Below are positions 52,133 to 61,096 of a stretch of DNA of 64,000 nt, piece after piece. Source of the stretch: CAWHYG01 sp963833505 (lineage in GTDB: Bacteria; Eisenbacteria; RBG-16-71-46; CAIMUX01). The notes under the pieces were generated by a model that worked only from the letters and a program-made list of their open reading frames with translations, was not told the origin of the DNA and searched no databases. Each line of letters starts with the position of its first letter. Positions within the stretch are counted from its first letter, which is position 1. Location of the stretch: the NCBI GenBank assembly GCA_963833505.1, contig CAWHYG010000006.1, forward strand, positions 620,001-684,000. Reading direction: 5' to 3'. Made by a program: the position numbers and the translations under genes.

Positions 52133-55100
52133 TTGCCGGGCCCTCCCGTGTTGCCCCGTGCTTTGGTCTTGCTGTCGGCTCCTCGATCGTCGAACGTCAG
52201 GCGTGAGATGATCTGGTCCATGGTCTCCGAGTACTTCGACCATAGAGCGGCGTCCATCACGATGCACGATACTTCGTAAATGCTCGTCCCACTGAGTATC
52301 TTGTACGAGCGACACCGGCCACCGTTGCTCTTTTCAACATCCTCCAGCACGGCGGGCCAACCGTTGATCAACGTGTCTTTGATGGCTTTGACATGGGCGA
52401 CTTCACCTGCATTCGCGGCGTCGGCATAGAACTGGCGTCGTTCCGCGACGACGGCGGTAGGCGTCATCGGCGTTGGGGTAATGATCTTCGTGACGATGAG
52501 CCCCGCCTCGCCGGTCGACGACAGGATGAGCGAGTACCCGTCGAGTCGCCTGCCGAAGGCCGTCAGCGACTGCGCCAGGTTCTCTTTTGTGGCGGTCACC
52601 TGGTCGGATCGACTCTCCTTCCAGTCTTGGGGATACTCGAACGTCAAGCCCCATTGCGAGAACCTCGCACTGCTGCTCGTCTCCGGAGCATTCGCGTGCG
52701 GAGTGGCGTTGATCGAATCGCTGTACTGCTTGATCGCTTCCTGCACCCGCTTGTCGTCGGGATGCCGGTTCGCCCACTGCTGCAGGACGTCCACTGCCGC
52801 CTTCCGGTCTCCGACGACCTGCCAGATGTAGGAGAACAGATCGCGCATGGCCTCGAAGTCCTCGGGATCGGACTCGACCGCGCGGCGGTAGCTCTGCTCG
52901 GCGGCCTGGACCTTTTTCTGCGACTCCTGCGCCCGGCCGAGCATGCGCCAGAGCCTCGGCTCGCCCCATCCCTGATCGATCAGCTTCTGGAAGTACTGCT
53001 CGGCTTCGGCGTCGCGGCCCGTCCGGAGGAGAAGGATCCCCACCGAATAGCGGACGGCCCGGGAGTTGGGCGCGATCTGGGCGGCCGCGTTGATCGCCGC
53101 CATCGAGGTCTTCTCGTCCCCCTGGTCGGCCTTCTCCTCCGCCGCCCGCAGGTAGGCGGCCGAGTAGTTCTGCACCAGCCGGCTGGCGTTGTCATCTTTG
53201 TACACGGAGTTGTCGTAGGTTCCGTCCGGACGCAGGAGCCCGCGGTACTTGTAGACATGCTCCAGATTGTACAGCGTCTGGTCGGGGTCGATCCGCTCTT
53301 CGGATTGAGCGCCCTTGAGCGAGTCTTCCAGCTCGAAGACCAGGCCTTTCATGACCAGCCGGCTCTCCATCCCCATGAGCTCGGGCACGGTCACGGCCAC
53401 GTAGATGGGCCGTTTCCCGTACTCCCGGGAGACGATCTGGCGCACCGCCATGTCCTTGACGTAGACCGGCTCGTTCGTCTTCGGATCGAGATAGGGTTCG
53501 AGCGACTCGATCTGCGCGTCGGTCCACCCGATGTCGACGTGCGACGAGGGATAGTCCCGGAGCTGCCGGATGTACCAGTCGGTGTTGAGCAGGCTCAGGT
53601 TCGCCACCGTGACATCCTTGCGCCAATGCTCCACCTCCTGCATGTACCAGAGCGGGAAGGTGTCGTTGTCCCCGTTGGTGAACAGGATCGCGTTCGGCTT
53701 GAGCGGCGTCAGCATGTTGTAGGCGAAGTCCCGCGCGATGTAGAGGCCGTGCTCGTCCCTTTGGAACCAGTAGTGCTTCATCGTCATGAAGGGCAGGAAG
53801 ACCAGGACGAGGCCCACGCCGACAAAGGCCGGGAAACCCGGTCCCACGCGGGACGGGCGTCTCGCCGGCGCCGCTTCGGCCGGCACCGAGGAAGCGACGG
53901 CCGCAGTCGCCGTCCCCGCCGTCCCCGAGGAAACGGCTGCCGTGGTCGCCATCCCCGCCGTCCCCGAGGAAACGGCGGCCGAGGCCGCCGTCCCGGCCCC
54001 CGCAGGCTCCGCCGCCGGCCGGTCCCCCAGGCCCTGCCGCACCCAATCCAGCGTGAAGGCCGCCCCGAGACCGATCCACACCGCGAAGAAGTGATAGGCC
54101 GAAACAAAGAAGTAGTCCCGCTCCCGCACCTCGTCCGCCTGGAAGTTCAGGTAGAACACCAGACCCAGAGTCATCACGATCAGGTTCACCGCCATCAGCG
54201 CGAAGCTCTTCTTCTCCCGCCGGAAGTTCCCGATCGCGCCCACCACCCCCAACAGATACGGCAGGTACCAGCCCAACCACATCGGCCGAAGCCCCAACGC
54301 ATACTGGTCCCGCGCGTAGTCCCAGAAATGCTTCGTCAACTGCACCGACCAGGGCGCCTTCCGCACCAGGAACGGGTTCGGCGGCTTGTACTGGTCCCGC
54401 GTCAACACCTTCCACAACGCGCTCCAGCTCCGCGGATCCGCCTCGTTGATCACCGGATGGTGATAGAGCGCCCGGATCGTCAGGTAGAAGTGCGTCGACA
54501 TCCCCAGGATCGCCGCAATCAGGCACCAGGTCAAAAGGCCCCGCCCGCTCACCATCGGCCACTTCTTCCCCCAGAACAGGATCAGAAGCAGCACCAGCCC
54601 CACCAAAGACATCCAGATCGCGATCCCCAACGTCGGCAGCATCCCCGGGTGCAGCAACACCACGATCGCCGCCACCACCATCGCCCGGAACGGCGTCGAG
54701 CCGAAGGTCTTGTGATCCGCCAACAACGCGAAGAGGATGATCCCCGGAAGCACCAGTCCCGCCATCAGGCAGATCCCCATCGACAGGCAGATCAGGTAGT
54801 AGAACAGGATGAACAGCCCGTTCTTCATCGCCCGGTCCTGCTCGTACCGCGCCCAGCGCAGGATCAGCCAGACCGACAACGCCATGAGGAACGAAACGGT
54901 CGAGTACATCTCCGCCTCGACCGAGTTGAACCAGAAGGTCCGGCTGAACGCGGTGAACAACGCCGCCACCAGACCGGCCACCACCCCGACCAGCCGGCCT
55001 TCCAGCGACGTCCCCGGCTCCGGAACGCTCGAACCCGGAGTGGTCGCCGACGTGAAGCTCCCCCGGCCCCGCTCCCAGATCTCCACCGCCACCAGGTAGG

Positions 55101-55380
55101 TGAAGACCGCCGCCAGGCTCGCGGCCAGCGACGACAGCCAGTTCACCCGCTGCGCCACGGTCGGAAACGGAAAGACCAGCGCCGCCACCCGAGCAATCAG
55201 GTCATAGAGCGGCGTCCCCGGCGGATGCGGAATCCCCAGGATCTTCGCCACCGTGATGAACTCGCCGCTGTCCCAGAACGGCACCGTCGGATTCAGCGTC
55301 CGCAGGTACACCACCTGCGTGACCACAAACACAAAGGCTGCGCCGATCCAGTGCAGCCGCCGCTCCAAGAAGCTCCTCAC
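52129..55380 (-). CDS. DUF2723 (GT117-type) membrane glycosyltransferase with TPR and extra C-terminal domain
   Basis: Start at GTG 55380 just after the GT4 stop, with AGGGGAG upstream; 1083 residues. About twelve membrane helices begin with the DUF2723 signature NPTVPFWDSGEFITVAKILG and HPPGTPLYDLIARV. The periplasmic part has TNGDNDTFPLWYMQEVEHWR. An Ala/Thr/Val/Ser-rich insert with short tandem repeats (about 450-500) interrupts the membrane region. TPR-like repeats follow at about 770-890. The last 160 residues form another domain (FEYPQDWKESR, IITPTPMTPTAVVAERR) whose bases look less GC-rich. This family is proposed to glycosylate exported proteins; acceptors here are unknown. Confidence 0.88.
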   Translation of the reverse strand: MRSFLERRLHWIGAAFVFVVTQVVYLRTLNPTVPFWDSGEFITVAKILGIPHPPGTPLYDLIARVAALVFPFPTVAQRVNWLSSLAASLAAVFTYLVAVEIWERGRGSFTSATTPGSSVPEPGTSLEGRLVGVVAGLVAALFTAFSRTFWFNSVEAEMYSTVSFLMALSVWLILRWARYEQDRAMKNGLFILFYYLICLSMGICLMAGLVLPGIILFALLADHKTFGSTPFRAMVVAAIVVLLHPGMLPTLGIAIWMSLVGLVLLLILFWGKKWPMVSGRGLLTWCLIAAILGMSTHFYLTIRALYHHPVINEADPRSWSALWKVLTRDQYKPPNPFLVRKAPWSVQLTKHFWDYARDQYALGLRPMWLGWYLPYLLGVVGAIGNFRREKKSFALMAVNLIVMTLGLVFYLNFQADEVRERDYFFVSAYHFFAVWIGLGAAFTLDWVRQGLGDRPAAEPAGAGTAASAAVSSGTAGMATTAAVSSGTAGTATAAVASSVPAEAAPARRPSRVGPGFPAFVGVGLVLVFLPFMTMKHYWFQRDEHGLYIARDFAYNMLTPLKPNAILFTNGDNDTFPLWYMQEVEHWRKDVTVANLSLLNTDWYIRQLRDYPSSHVDIGWTDAQIESLEPYLDPKTNEPVYVKDMAVRQIVSREYGKRPIYVAVTVPELMGMESRLVMKGLVFELEDSLKGAQSEERIDPDQTLYNLEHVYKYRGLLRPDGTYDNSVYKDDNASRLVQNYSAAYLRAAEEKADQGDEKTSMAAINAAAQIAPNSRAVRYSVGILLLRTGRDAEAEQYFQKLIDQGWGEPRLWRMLGRAQESQKKVQAAEQSYRRAVESDPEDFEAMRDLFSYIWQVVGDRKAAVDVLQQWANRHPDDKRVQEAIKQYSDSINATPHANAPETSSSARFSQWGLTFEYPQDWKESRSDQVTATKENLAQSLTAFGRRLDGYSLILSSTGEAGLIVTKIITPTPMTPTAVVAERRQFYADAANAGEVAHVKAIKDTLINGWPAVLEDVEKSNGGRCRSYKILSGTSIYEVSCIVMDAALWSKYSETMDQIISRLTFDDRGADSKTKARGNTGGPGK

Positions 55381-55384
55381 GTTG

Positions 55385-56611
55385 TCATCTCCCCTCGATC
55401 CTTCCCGATCTCGACGCCGATCCGGCATCCGCTCCCGGACGTTCCGCCGGGCGCGAGGCCACGGCCTCGACGGTCGCGCGATTTCCGCGTCCCCGGCGAA
55501 CGGACTCCTCGATCAGCGCCATCGTCTCTTCGGCCATCCGGTCCCAATGGAAACGGCCCGCCCACTCGAGCCCCGCCACCGACATTCTCATCCAAACCGC
55601 ATCGTTGGTCAGGAGTTCCAGCAGGCGATCATGCAGCTCCGCGAGATTCCCGTGCGGCACGAGGTAGCCGGTGGCTCCGTGCCGGACGGACTCGCGCAGG
55701 CCGGGCGAGTCGCTGGCCACGCTCGGCACCCCGGTGGCCGCGGCCTCGATCACCGAAAGGCCCCACCCTTCCTTGGGCGAGGTGTAGGCCAGAACGCGGC
55801 TGCGGTGGAGCAGGTCCAGCTTCTCCGCCCCGGAGAGGAATCCGAGGAACCGCACCGCGTCGGCCACGCCCTCCTCGCGCGCGATCCGGGCCAGATCGTT
55901 CCGGTAGTCGCCCTCCCCGACGATCCAGTATTCCGTCCCGGGAACCCGATCCCGGAGACGCCGGAGCACGCGGATGGGATGCTCGATGCATTTGTACTTC
56001 TTGAGCCGCCCCAGGTAGCTGATGACCGGCCCCGGAGGCGAGTCGCGCCGGGGCGGCGGAACGTAGTAATCGTGGTCGATCCCGCTCCGGACGACCTTGA
56101 TCCGCTCGGAAGAAATCCCGCGGCGGATGAGATCGCTCTGCGTGCTGTCCGAGAGAACCTGGAAGTTGCAGCCCCGATAGACGATCGGGATCGTCTGCTC
56201 CTGGAGATAGACGTACAGCCCCATGTGCCACGGAACCTGGGAAAAGACGGTGGTGCCGAAGAGATGCGGGATGTTGACCAGGACGGGCACGTCCTTCTGG
56301 AACAGCGGGCTGTAGAAGGGGAGCTTGTTCAGATCCTCGACGATCACCGACCAGCCGCGTTCCCGCAGGTGGCGCCGGTAGCAGGCGCCGGCCGCGAAGT
56401 TGAAGTTGTAGATGTTCCCGACCCGGATGACCTCCATGCCGTCGATCTCGTCCCGGTCCGGACCGCTTTCAAAACGGCAGGTCAGGAACGTGACCTCATG
56501 CCCCTGGGCCTTCAGCCTCCGATAGATCTCATGGATGATGATCTCGGCCCCGCCCATCTCGGGATGGTGCAGGTCGCGGTAGCTGATCACGAGGATGCGC
56601 CGGCGGCTCAC
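55385..56611 (-). CDS. GT4-type glycosyltransferase
   Basis: 408 residues of GT-B fold. N-domain: ILVISYRDLHHPEMGGAEII and HEIYRRLKAQGHEVTFLTCR. C-domain: ISYLGRLKKYKCIEHPIRVL, WIVGEGDYRN and the EX7E-type motif SPKEGWGLSVIEAAATGVPS. It probably acts on a lipid-linked oligosaccharide at the cytoplasmic membrane face. It sits 5 bp from the DUF2723 gene and follows the methyltransferase gene after 97 bp. Confidence 0.93.
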   Translation of the reverse strand: MSRRRILVISYRDLHHPEMGGAEIIIHEIYRRLKAQGHEVTFLTCRFESGPDRDEIDGMEVIRVGNIYNFNFAAGACYRRHLRERGWSVIVEDLNKLPFYSPLFQKDVPVLVNIPHLFGTTVFSQVPWHMGLYVYLQEQTIPIVYRGCNFQVLSDSTQSDLIRRGISSERIKVVRSGIDHDYYVPPPRRDSPPGPVISYLGRLKKYKCIEHPIRVLRRLRDRVPGTEYWIVGEGDYRNDLARIAREEGVADAVRFLGFLSGAEKLDLLHRSRVLAYTSPKEGWGLSVIEAAATGVPSVASDSPGLRESVRHGATGYLVPHGNLAELHDRLLELLTNDAVWMRMSVAGLEWAGRFHWDRMAEETMALIEESVRRGRGNRATVEAVASRPAERPGADAGSASRSGRIEGR

Positions 56612-56708
56612 GAGGTCTCCGTCCCCTGCCGGATCCCCTCGGGCCGCGACCGGCGCAAGCTCGACCTTCCCTTCAATGCTCTCCCCCCGGATCGACCGCG
56701 GCCCACCG

Positions 56709-57482
56709 TCAAGGTTTCCGGGCCAGGCTTCCGATCATGGCGCAGGTATACAGACCGATCCGGCGCTGGCGCAGCCAGTCGCGGCAGCGCCGGCCGAGCG
56801 GACCGAACGGCCAGACCTCCCTCGGATACTTGGGAAGACGCGCCATCCGAGCCCGGAGAAGCCCGTAGCGCAGCGATCGATAGAAGAACCCCGGCACCAT
56901 CCATTCCCCGTAGGTCCTCTCGACCACCAGACCGCATCCGCCCAGAAGGCGCTCGAGAGCGGCCGGCGTGTACTCCGTCTCCCATCCGGCGAACCACCGG
57001 CCGATCAGGATCATGGCGTGCTTGGCCACGGTATAGACATGGAACTTCTGCGGAACGTCCACCAGCAGTCGCCCGCCTTTCCGCAGAACCCTGGTGTTCT
57101 CATCCAGAAGAGGTCTTGGATCGCGGAAATGCTCCAACAGGCCTTGATGAAACACAAGCTCAAAGGTGCCGGTGCGGAACGGCATCCTCCGGCCGTCGGC
57201 GCAGACGGGGTGAACGACGAGCCCGGAGGCGCTCGCCTGCCGGCGGATGACGTGGAAGGAAGAGCGGACGTAGTCCAGGACGACGACCCGCGATCCCCTC
57301 CGGGCCAGCTCCAGGCTGTCGCGCCCCGAGCCCGCGCCCACTTCCATGACCCATTGCCCTTCCAGCGGCAGGGGCGCGAGCTGGCGGCCGATCCGGTCCT
57401 CGTTCGAGTAGACCTCATCGATCTCTTCGCGTTCCGCCCAGTACCGGTGCCAGTGGCCGGGCGTGGACACCCGCGGGCTCAC
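56709..57482 (-). CDS. Class I SAM-dependent methyltransferase
   Basis: 257 residues starting at GTG 57482, which overlaps the nusB stop by 4 nt. SAM motif I VMEVGAGSGRDSLELARRG, acidic VVLDYV, motif post I ADGRRMPFRTGTFELVFHQG and VLRKGGRLLVDVPQ identify a type 11-like methyltransferase. The C-terminal half (YTPAALERLLGGCGL) is as in sugar or lipid methylases. Its target is unknown; position suggests polysaccharide modification. Confidence 0.88.
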   Translation of the reverse strand: MSPRVSTPGHWHRYWAEREEIDEVYSNEDRIGRQLAPLPLEGQWVMEVGAGSGRDSLELARRGSRVVVLDYVRSSFHVIRRQASASGLVVHPVCADGRRMPFRTGTFELVFHQGLLEHFRDPRPLLDENTRVLRKGGRLLVDVPQKFHVYTVAKHAMILIGRWFAGWETEYTPAALERLLGGCGLVVERTYGEWMVPGFFYRSLRYGLLRARMARLPKYPREVWPFGPLGRRCRDWLRQRRIGLYTCAMIGSLARKP

Positions 57483-57943
57483 GCCGTCTCCTCTCCCCGG
57501 GATTGACCCGGCGCGGGAGCGGGGTGTATCTCCGCCGGCCTCAGCTCCGCCGCGATGGGATCGAGGACTCCGTTCACGAAGGCGTCGGCTCCCTCCTCGC
57601 CGTACCTCTTGGCCAGCTCGATCGCCTGGTCCAGGACGACGCGCGCCGGCACGGCCTCGGGATCCAGAAGCTCGGCTACCGAGAGCCGCAGGAGGGCCCG
57701 CACCACCGCCGAAAGCCGGTTGATCTTCCAGTGCGCCAGCTTTCGCTCCAGAACGCCGTCGATCTCTTCCCGGCGCGATCGCCAGAGATCAAGAACCCGA
57801 ATGGCGTGTCCGCGTCCGTCTTCCGTCACGTGGTAACGGCCGAACGCATACTCGAGCGCCTCGAGCGGGTCTTCCCCGCTCAGCTCGGTTTCGAAGAGGA
57901 CGCGAAAAAGGATCTCGCGCGATTTTCGGCGGCCGCCGGGCAT
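57479..57943 (-). CDS. nusB: Transcription antitermination factor NusB
   Basis: 154 residues. The NusB core is plain: SREILFRVLFETELSG, then NRLSAVVRALLRLSVAELL, VPARVVLDQAIELAKRYGEE and AFVNGVLDPIA. NusB with NusE binds boxA RNA in rRNA operons. It lies 12 bp after ribH, a frequent ribH-nusB arrangement, and overlaps the methyltransferase start. Confidence 0.96.
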   Translation of the reverse strand: MPGGRRKSREILFRVLFETELSGEDPLEALEYAFGRYHVTEDGRGHAIRVLDLWRSRREEIDGVLERKLAHWKINRLSAVVRALLRLSVAELLDPEAVPARVVLDQAIELAKRYGEEGADAFVNGVLDPIAAELRPAEIHPAPAPGQSRGEETA

Positions 57944-57955
57944 GCTCCGACCCCG

Positions 57956-58450
57956 CTACTTCCGGCCTCGGGACGATCCGACCGGCCGGAGCGCATGCAG
58001 GAGGTCGGCCATCTCCAGGGCCGTCTGGGCCGCTTCCCACCCGCGTCCGTTCGTCTTGATCCCGGCCCGTTCGATCGCCTGCTCCATGGTGTCGGCCGTG
58101 ATCACGCCGAAGATCGCGGGGATCCCGGTCTCCCAGGACACCCGGGCGAGGCCCGAGGCGACCTCCTTGGCGATGTACTCGAAGTGCGGCGTCTGGCCCC
58201 GGATCACGCATCCCAGGGCGACGACCGCGTCGAACCGTCCGGTTTCCGCGACCCGGCGGGAGATCAGGGGAAGCTCGAAGGAGCCCGGCACCCAGAAGAC
58301 CTCGACCGCGTCGGCTTCCGATCCGTGCTGCACCAGACACTCCAGAGCCCCGCGCACGAGTTGATCGGTGATGACCCGGCTGAACCGGCTGGCCACCAGG
58401 GCAAAGCGCTTTCCCGTCCCGTTCAGGTTGCCCGTGTGCTCGATCGGCAT
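57956..58450 (-). CDS. ribH: 6,7-dimethyl-8-ribityllumazine synthase
   Basis: Start at MPIEHTGNLNGTG (ATG 58450) after AAGGAG; 164 residues. Motifs RFALVASRFSRVITDQLV, VFWVPGSFELPL, ALGCVIRGQTPHFEYIAKE (with the catalytic His) and FGVITADTMEQAIERAG are those of lumazine synthase. It condenses the pyrimidine and the four-carbon unit in the step before riboflavin. A 205-bp gap to ribBA shows nothing clear. Confidence 0.97.
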   Translation of the reverse strand: MPIEHTGNLNGTGKRFALVASRFSRVITDQLVRGALECLVQHGSEADAVEVFWVPGSFELPLISRRVAETGRFDAVVALGCVIRGQTPHFEYIAKEVASGLARVSWETGIPAIFGVITADTMEQAIERAGIKTNGRGWEAAQTALEMADLLHALRPVGSSRGRK

Positions 58451-58655
58451 CGTCTCCGCTCCTTCCGTGATTCGTCCCCCCATGGCTTCCGGCGGCCGCC
58501 CTCTCGGAACCCCGCGGCGCCGGAGGTTTCGGCTGCTCCCGAGGTCCCAGAGGCGCCGGATCACACGGCCAGCGTCGGGCTCCTCGGATCCTATCTCCGC
58601 ACGCCACTGCCCGCCCCATCCGGCTGTCCGCTTGCCCGCCGCTCGCGTCACGCCG

Positions 58656-60125
58656 CTACTCCAGGTCCAGGCGGAGCAGATGGCCCATCTTCTCCCGTTT
58701 GGTCTCGAGGTACTTCCGGTTGCGCGGATTCGGCGGAATCTCCAGCGGCACCCGCTCGACGACCTCGAGACCGTAGCCGCCCAGGCCCACCCGCTTGGTC
58801 GGGCTGTTCGTCAAGAGCCGGATCTGCCGGAGCCCGAGATCGGCGAGGATCTGCGCGCCGATGCCGAAATCCCGTTCATCCGGCTTGAAGCCGAGCTCGA
58901 TGTTGGCCTCGACTGTGTCGAGGCCCAGATCCTGGAGGTGATAGGCCCGCATCTTGTTCACGAGCCCGATGCCCCGCCCTTCCTGGCGCATGTAGAGGAA
59001 GACGCCTCGCCCTTCCTCATGGATCAAGCCGAGCGCCAGCTCGCGCTGCGGGCCGCAATCGCAGCGCAGCGAGCCCAGGACGTCGCCGGTCAAGCATTGG
59101 GAGTGCACCCGAACCAGCACCGGACCGCCTGACGTCACGTCCCCCAGAACCAGCGCGACGTGCTGCTCCTCGTCGAGGACGCTCTCGTACAGAACCAGGT
59201 GGAAGTCGCCGTAGGCGGTGGGCAGCTCGGTCTCGACCAGCCGGCGCACGAGCTTCTCGCTCCGCTTGCGGACCGCGATCAGCTCGGCCAGGGCGATGAC
59301 CTTGATCCCGTGCTGCCGCCCGAATTCGAGAAGTTGCGGCAGCCGGGCCATGGTTCCGTCCTCGTTCAAGATCTCGCAGAGAACTCCGGCCGGATAGAGC
59401 CCGGCCATGCGGGCGAGGTCGATGGTGGCCTCGGTGTGCCCGGCCCGGCGGAGCACGCCGCCCTTGGCCGCGACCAGCGGGAAGATGTGCCCGGGCCGCG
59501 CGAGATCCTGGGGCCGGGTCGAGGGATCGATGAGCACGCGGATCGTTTGCGCCCGATCGTAGGCGGAGATGCCGGTCGAGGTGCCCTCGATGGCGTCGAC
59601 GGAAACGGTGAAGGGCGTTCCCAGCTTGGCCGTGTTCACGTGGACCATCGGCTGGAGGTCCAGCGCCCTCAGGCGCTCCTCCTCCATCGGGACGCAGACC
59701 AGCCCGCGCCCGTTCCGGATCATGAAGTTGATCGCTTCGGGGGTCGCCCGTTCGGCGGCCATGATGAGGTCGCCTTCGTTCTCCCGCTCGACGTCGTCGA
59801 TGACGATGACCATCCGGCCGGCGCGGATCTCGGCGATCGCCTCCTCGGCGGACGCGAGCGGGACCGCCTCATCCTGCGGGGAAACGGGGTCCTCGGTGCG
59901 CGACTCCCGGTCGGGCGCGAGGTGCGTCCCTGGACGGGTCTCATCCGACGGCGGATCCGGCCGGTCGCGCCGAGATGGCTGATCGGGCCCGAGGTGCGCC
60001 CCTGAACGGATCTCATCCGACGGCGGACCCGGCTTCTCGCGCCGAGCTGGCCGGTCAGGCCCGAGGTTCGCCCCGGGACGGGTCTCTTCCGACGGCGGAT
60101 CCGGCTTGTCAGGCCGTGGGTCCAT
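58656..60125 (-). CDS. ribBA: Bifunctional DHBP synthase / GTP cyclohydrolase II with repetitive N-terminal extension
   Basis: 489 residues. About 85 N-terminal residues are Pro/Asp/Arg-rich 24-residue repeats, not part of the enzyme. RibB follows (about 88-290: VIVIDDVERENEGDLIMAAE, RAGHTEATIDLARMAG), making the four-carbon precursor from ribulose 5-phosphate. RibA then follows (about 295-489: the zinc region CLTGDVLGSLRCDCG and YMRQEGRGIGLVNKMRAYHL), opening GTP. It overlaps ribE by 17 nt, so the repeats begin inside ribE's 3' end. Confidence 0.96.
   Translation of the reverse strand: MDPRPDKPDPPSEETRPGANLGPDRPARREKPGPPSDEIRSGAHLGPDQPSRRDRPDPPSDETRPGTHLAPDRESRTEDPVSPQDEAVPLASAEEAIAEIRAGRMVIVIDDVERENEGDLIMAAERATPEAINFMIRNGRGLVCVPMEEERLRALDLQPMVHVNTAKLGTPFTVSVDAIEGTSTGISAYDRAQTIRVLIDPSTRPQDLARPGHIFPLVAAKGGVLRRAGHTEATIDLARMAGLYPAGVLCEILNEDGTMARLPQLLEFGRQHGIKVIALAELIAVRKRSEKLVRRLVETELPTAYGDFHLVLYESVLDEEQHVALVLGDVTSGGPVLVRVHSQCLTGDVLGSLRCDCGPQRELALGLIHEEGRGVFLYMRQEGRGIGLVNKMRAYHLQDLGLDTVEANIELGFKPDERDFGIGAQILADLGLRQIRLLTNSPTKRVGLGGYGLEVVERVPLEIPPNPRNRKYLETKREKMGHLLRLDLE
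59939..60110. repeat. 72-bp tandem repeat at the 5' end of ribBA
   Basis: Three copies start at about 59939, 60011 and 60083, each beginning TCTC-A/T-TCCGACGGCGGA; a degenerate fourth lies before 59939. They encode the 24-residue unit with PPSDETRPG of the RibBA extension. Confidence 0.8.
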
Positions 60126-60927
60126 GTCCGTTCTCCTCCTGCCAGGCCTCGAAAATCCTGCGGGCGGTCGAAGAGGACCAGCCGTCTTCCGTTCCGCGGC
60201 TCTTCACGCGCCTGGGACGCCGCTCGAGATGTCGCCCGGAGCCCTGCCCGGGACCCGGCCCGGCACCAGGAGCCAGGTCCGGTCCGCGGCCGTATCCCAG
60301 CTGCGACCCGCGGCCGTGTCCGTGCTCCGGCCCAAGGCCCTGCCCGAGCGCCCGCCGCACGTATTTGGCCAGGATGTCAACTTCCAGGTTCACGCTATCC
60401 CCTACCCGGTAGGACCCGAACAGGGTCCTTTCCCTTGTCTCCGGGATGATATGGACGCGGAATCCCCGATCATCGACCTCGCCCACGGTCAAGCTGACCC
60501 CGTCCACCGCGATCGAGCCCTTCTCCACCACATAGAGGGCCAGCTCGGGCGGAAGCCCGATCCGGAACGCGAAGTCGTCACCGATCCTCTCGATGGCCTC
60601 GATCGCGGCGCAGCGGTCGACGTGGCCGTTGACCCAGTGCCCGCCCAGGCGGTCTCCCATTCGAAGCGGCCGTTCGAGATTGACGGAGTCCCCGGACCGG
60701 AGCGAACCCAGGGTTGTCCGCTTCAAGGTCTCGCCGACGGCCACGATCTCGAAGAGTCCGGACCCGGAGAGGCTGGTCACCGTCTGGCAGACCCCATTGA
60801 CCGCGATGGAGTCTCCGGCCCGCAGCCCGTCACAGACGCGGCCGGCCCGCACGGCGATCCGGCGCCCCTCGGCGATCCGCGCCGCGCGCAACACGGTTCC
60901 CATCTCCTCGATCAGTCCGGTAAACAC
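60109..60927 (-). CDS. ribE: Riboflavin synthase with Gly-rich C-terminal tail
   Basis: Start at GTG 60927, (V)FTGLIEEMGTVLRA, after GGGAG; 272 residues. Two lumazine-binding barrels (about 1-95 and 97-195) are visible, with VNGVCQTVTSLSG and VDGVSLTVGEV, and the usual C-terminal region VNLEVDILAKYV. Riboflavin synthase dismutates two lumazines. The normal enzyme ends near residue 200; the remaining 70 residues (GHGRGSQLGYGRGPD and similar) are an added Gly/Arg-rich tail. Confidence 0.95.
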   Translation of the reverse strand: MFTGLIEEMGTVLRAARIAEGRRIAVRAGRVCDGLRAGDSIAVNGVCQTVTSLSGSGLFEIVAVGETLKRTTLGSLRSGDSVNLERPLRMGDRLGGHWVNGHVDRCAAIEAIERIGDDFAFRIGLPPELALYVVEKGSIAVDGVSLTVGEVDDRGFRVHIIPETRERTLFGSYRVGDSVNLEVDILAKYVRRALGQGLGPEHGHGRGSQLGYGRGPDLAPGAGPGPGQGSGRHLERRPRRVKSRGTEDGWSSSTARRIFEAWQEENGHGPTA

Positions 60928-61096
60928 GAAGCCGGCTCCCTTGCCCCACGATCTCCGGGCGCGCGGGTACGCGCCTGTTCCGACGTTTCGCCCTTTGCCG
61001 CTCTCGCGCTCCGCGCCACCGTGCATCGCCGGCGCTGCTCGGGGTTCATCTCGCCCAGACCCTGGCAGCGCTGCAGATGCACGCCGGTCCGCCTGG

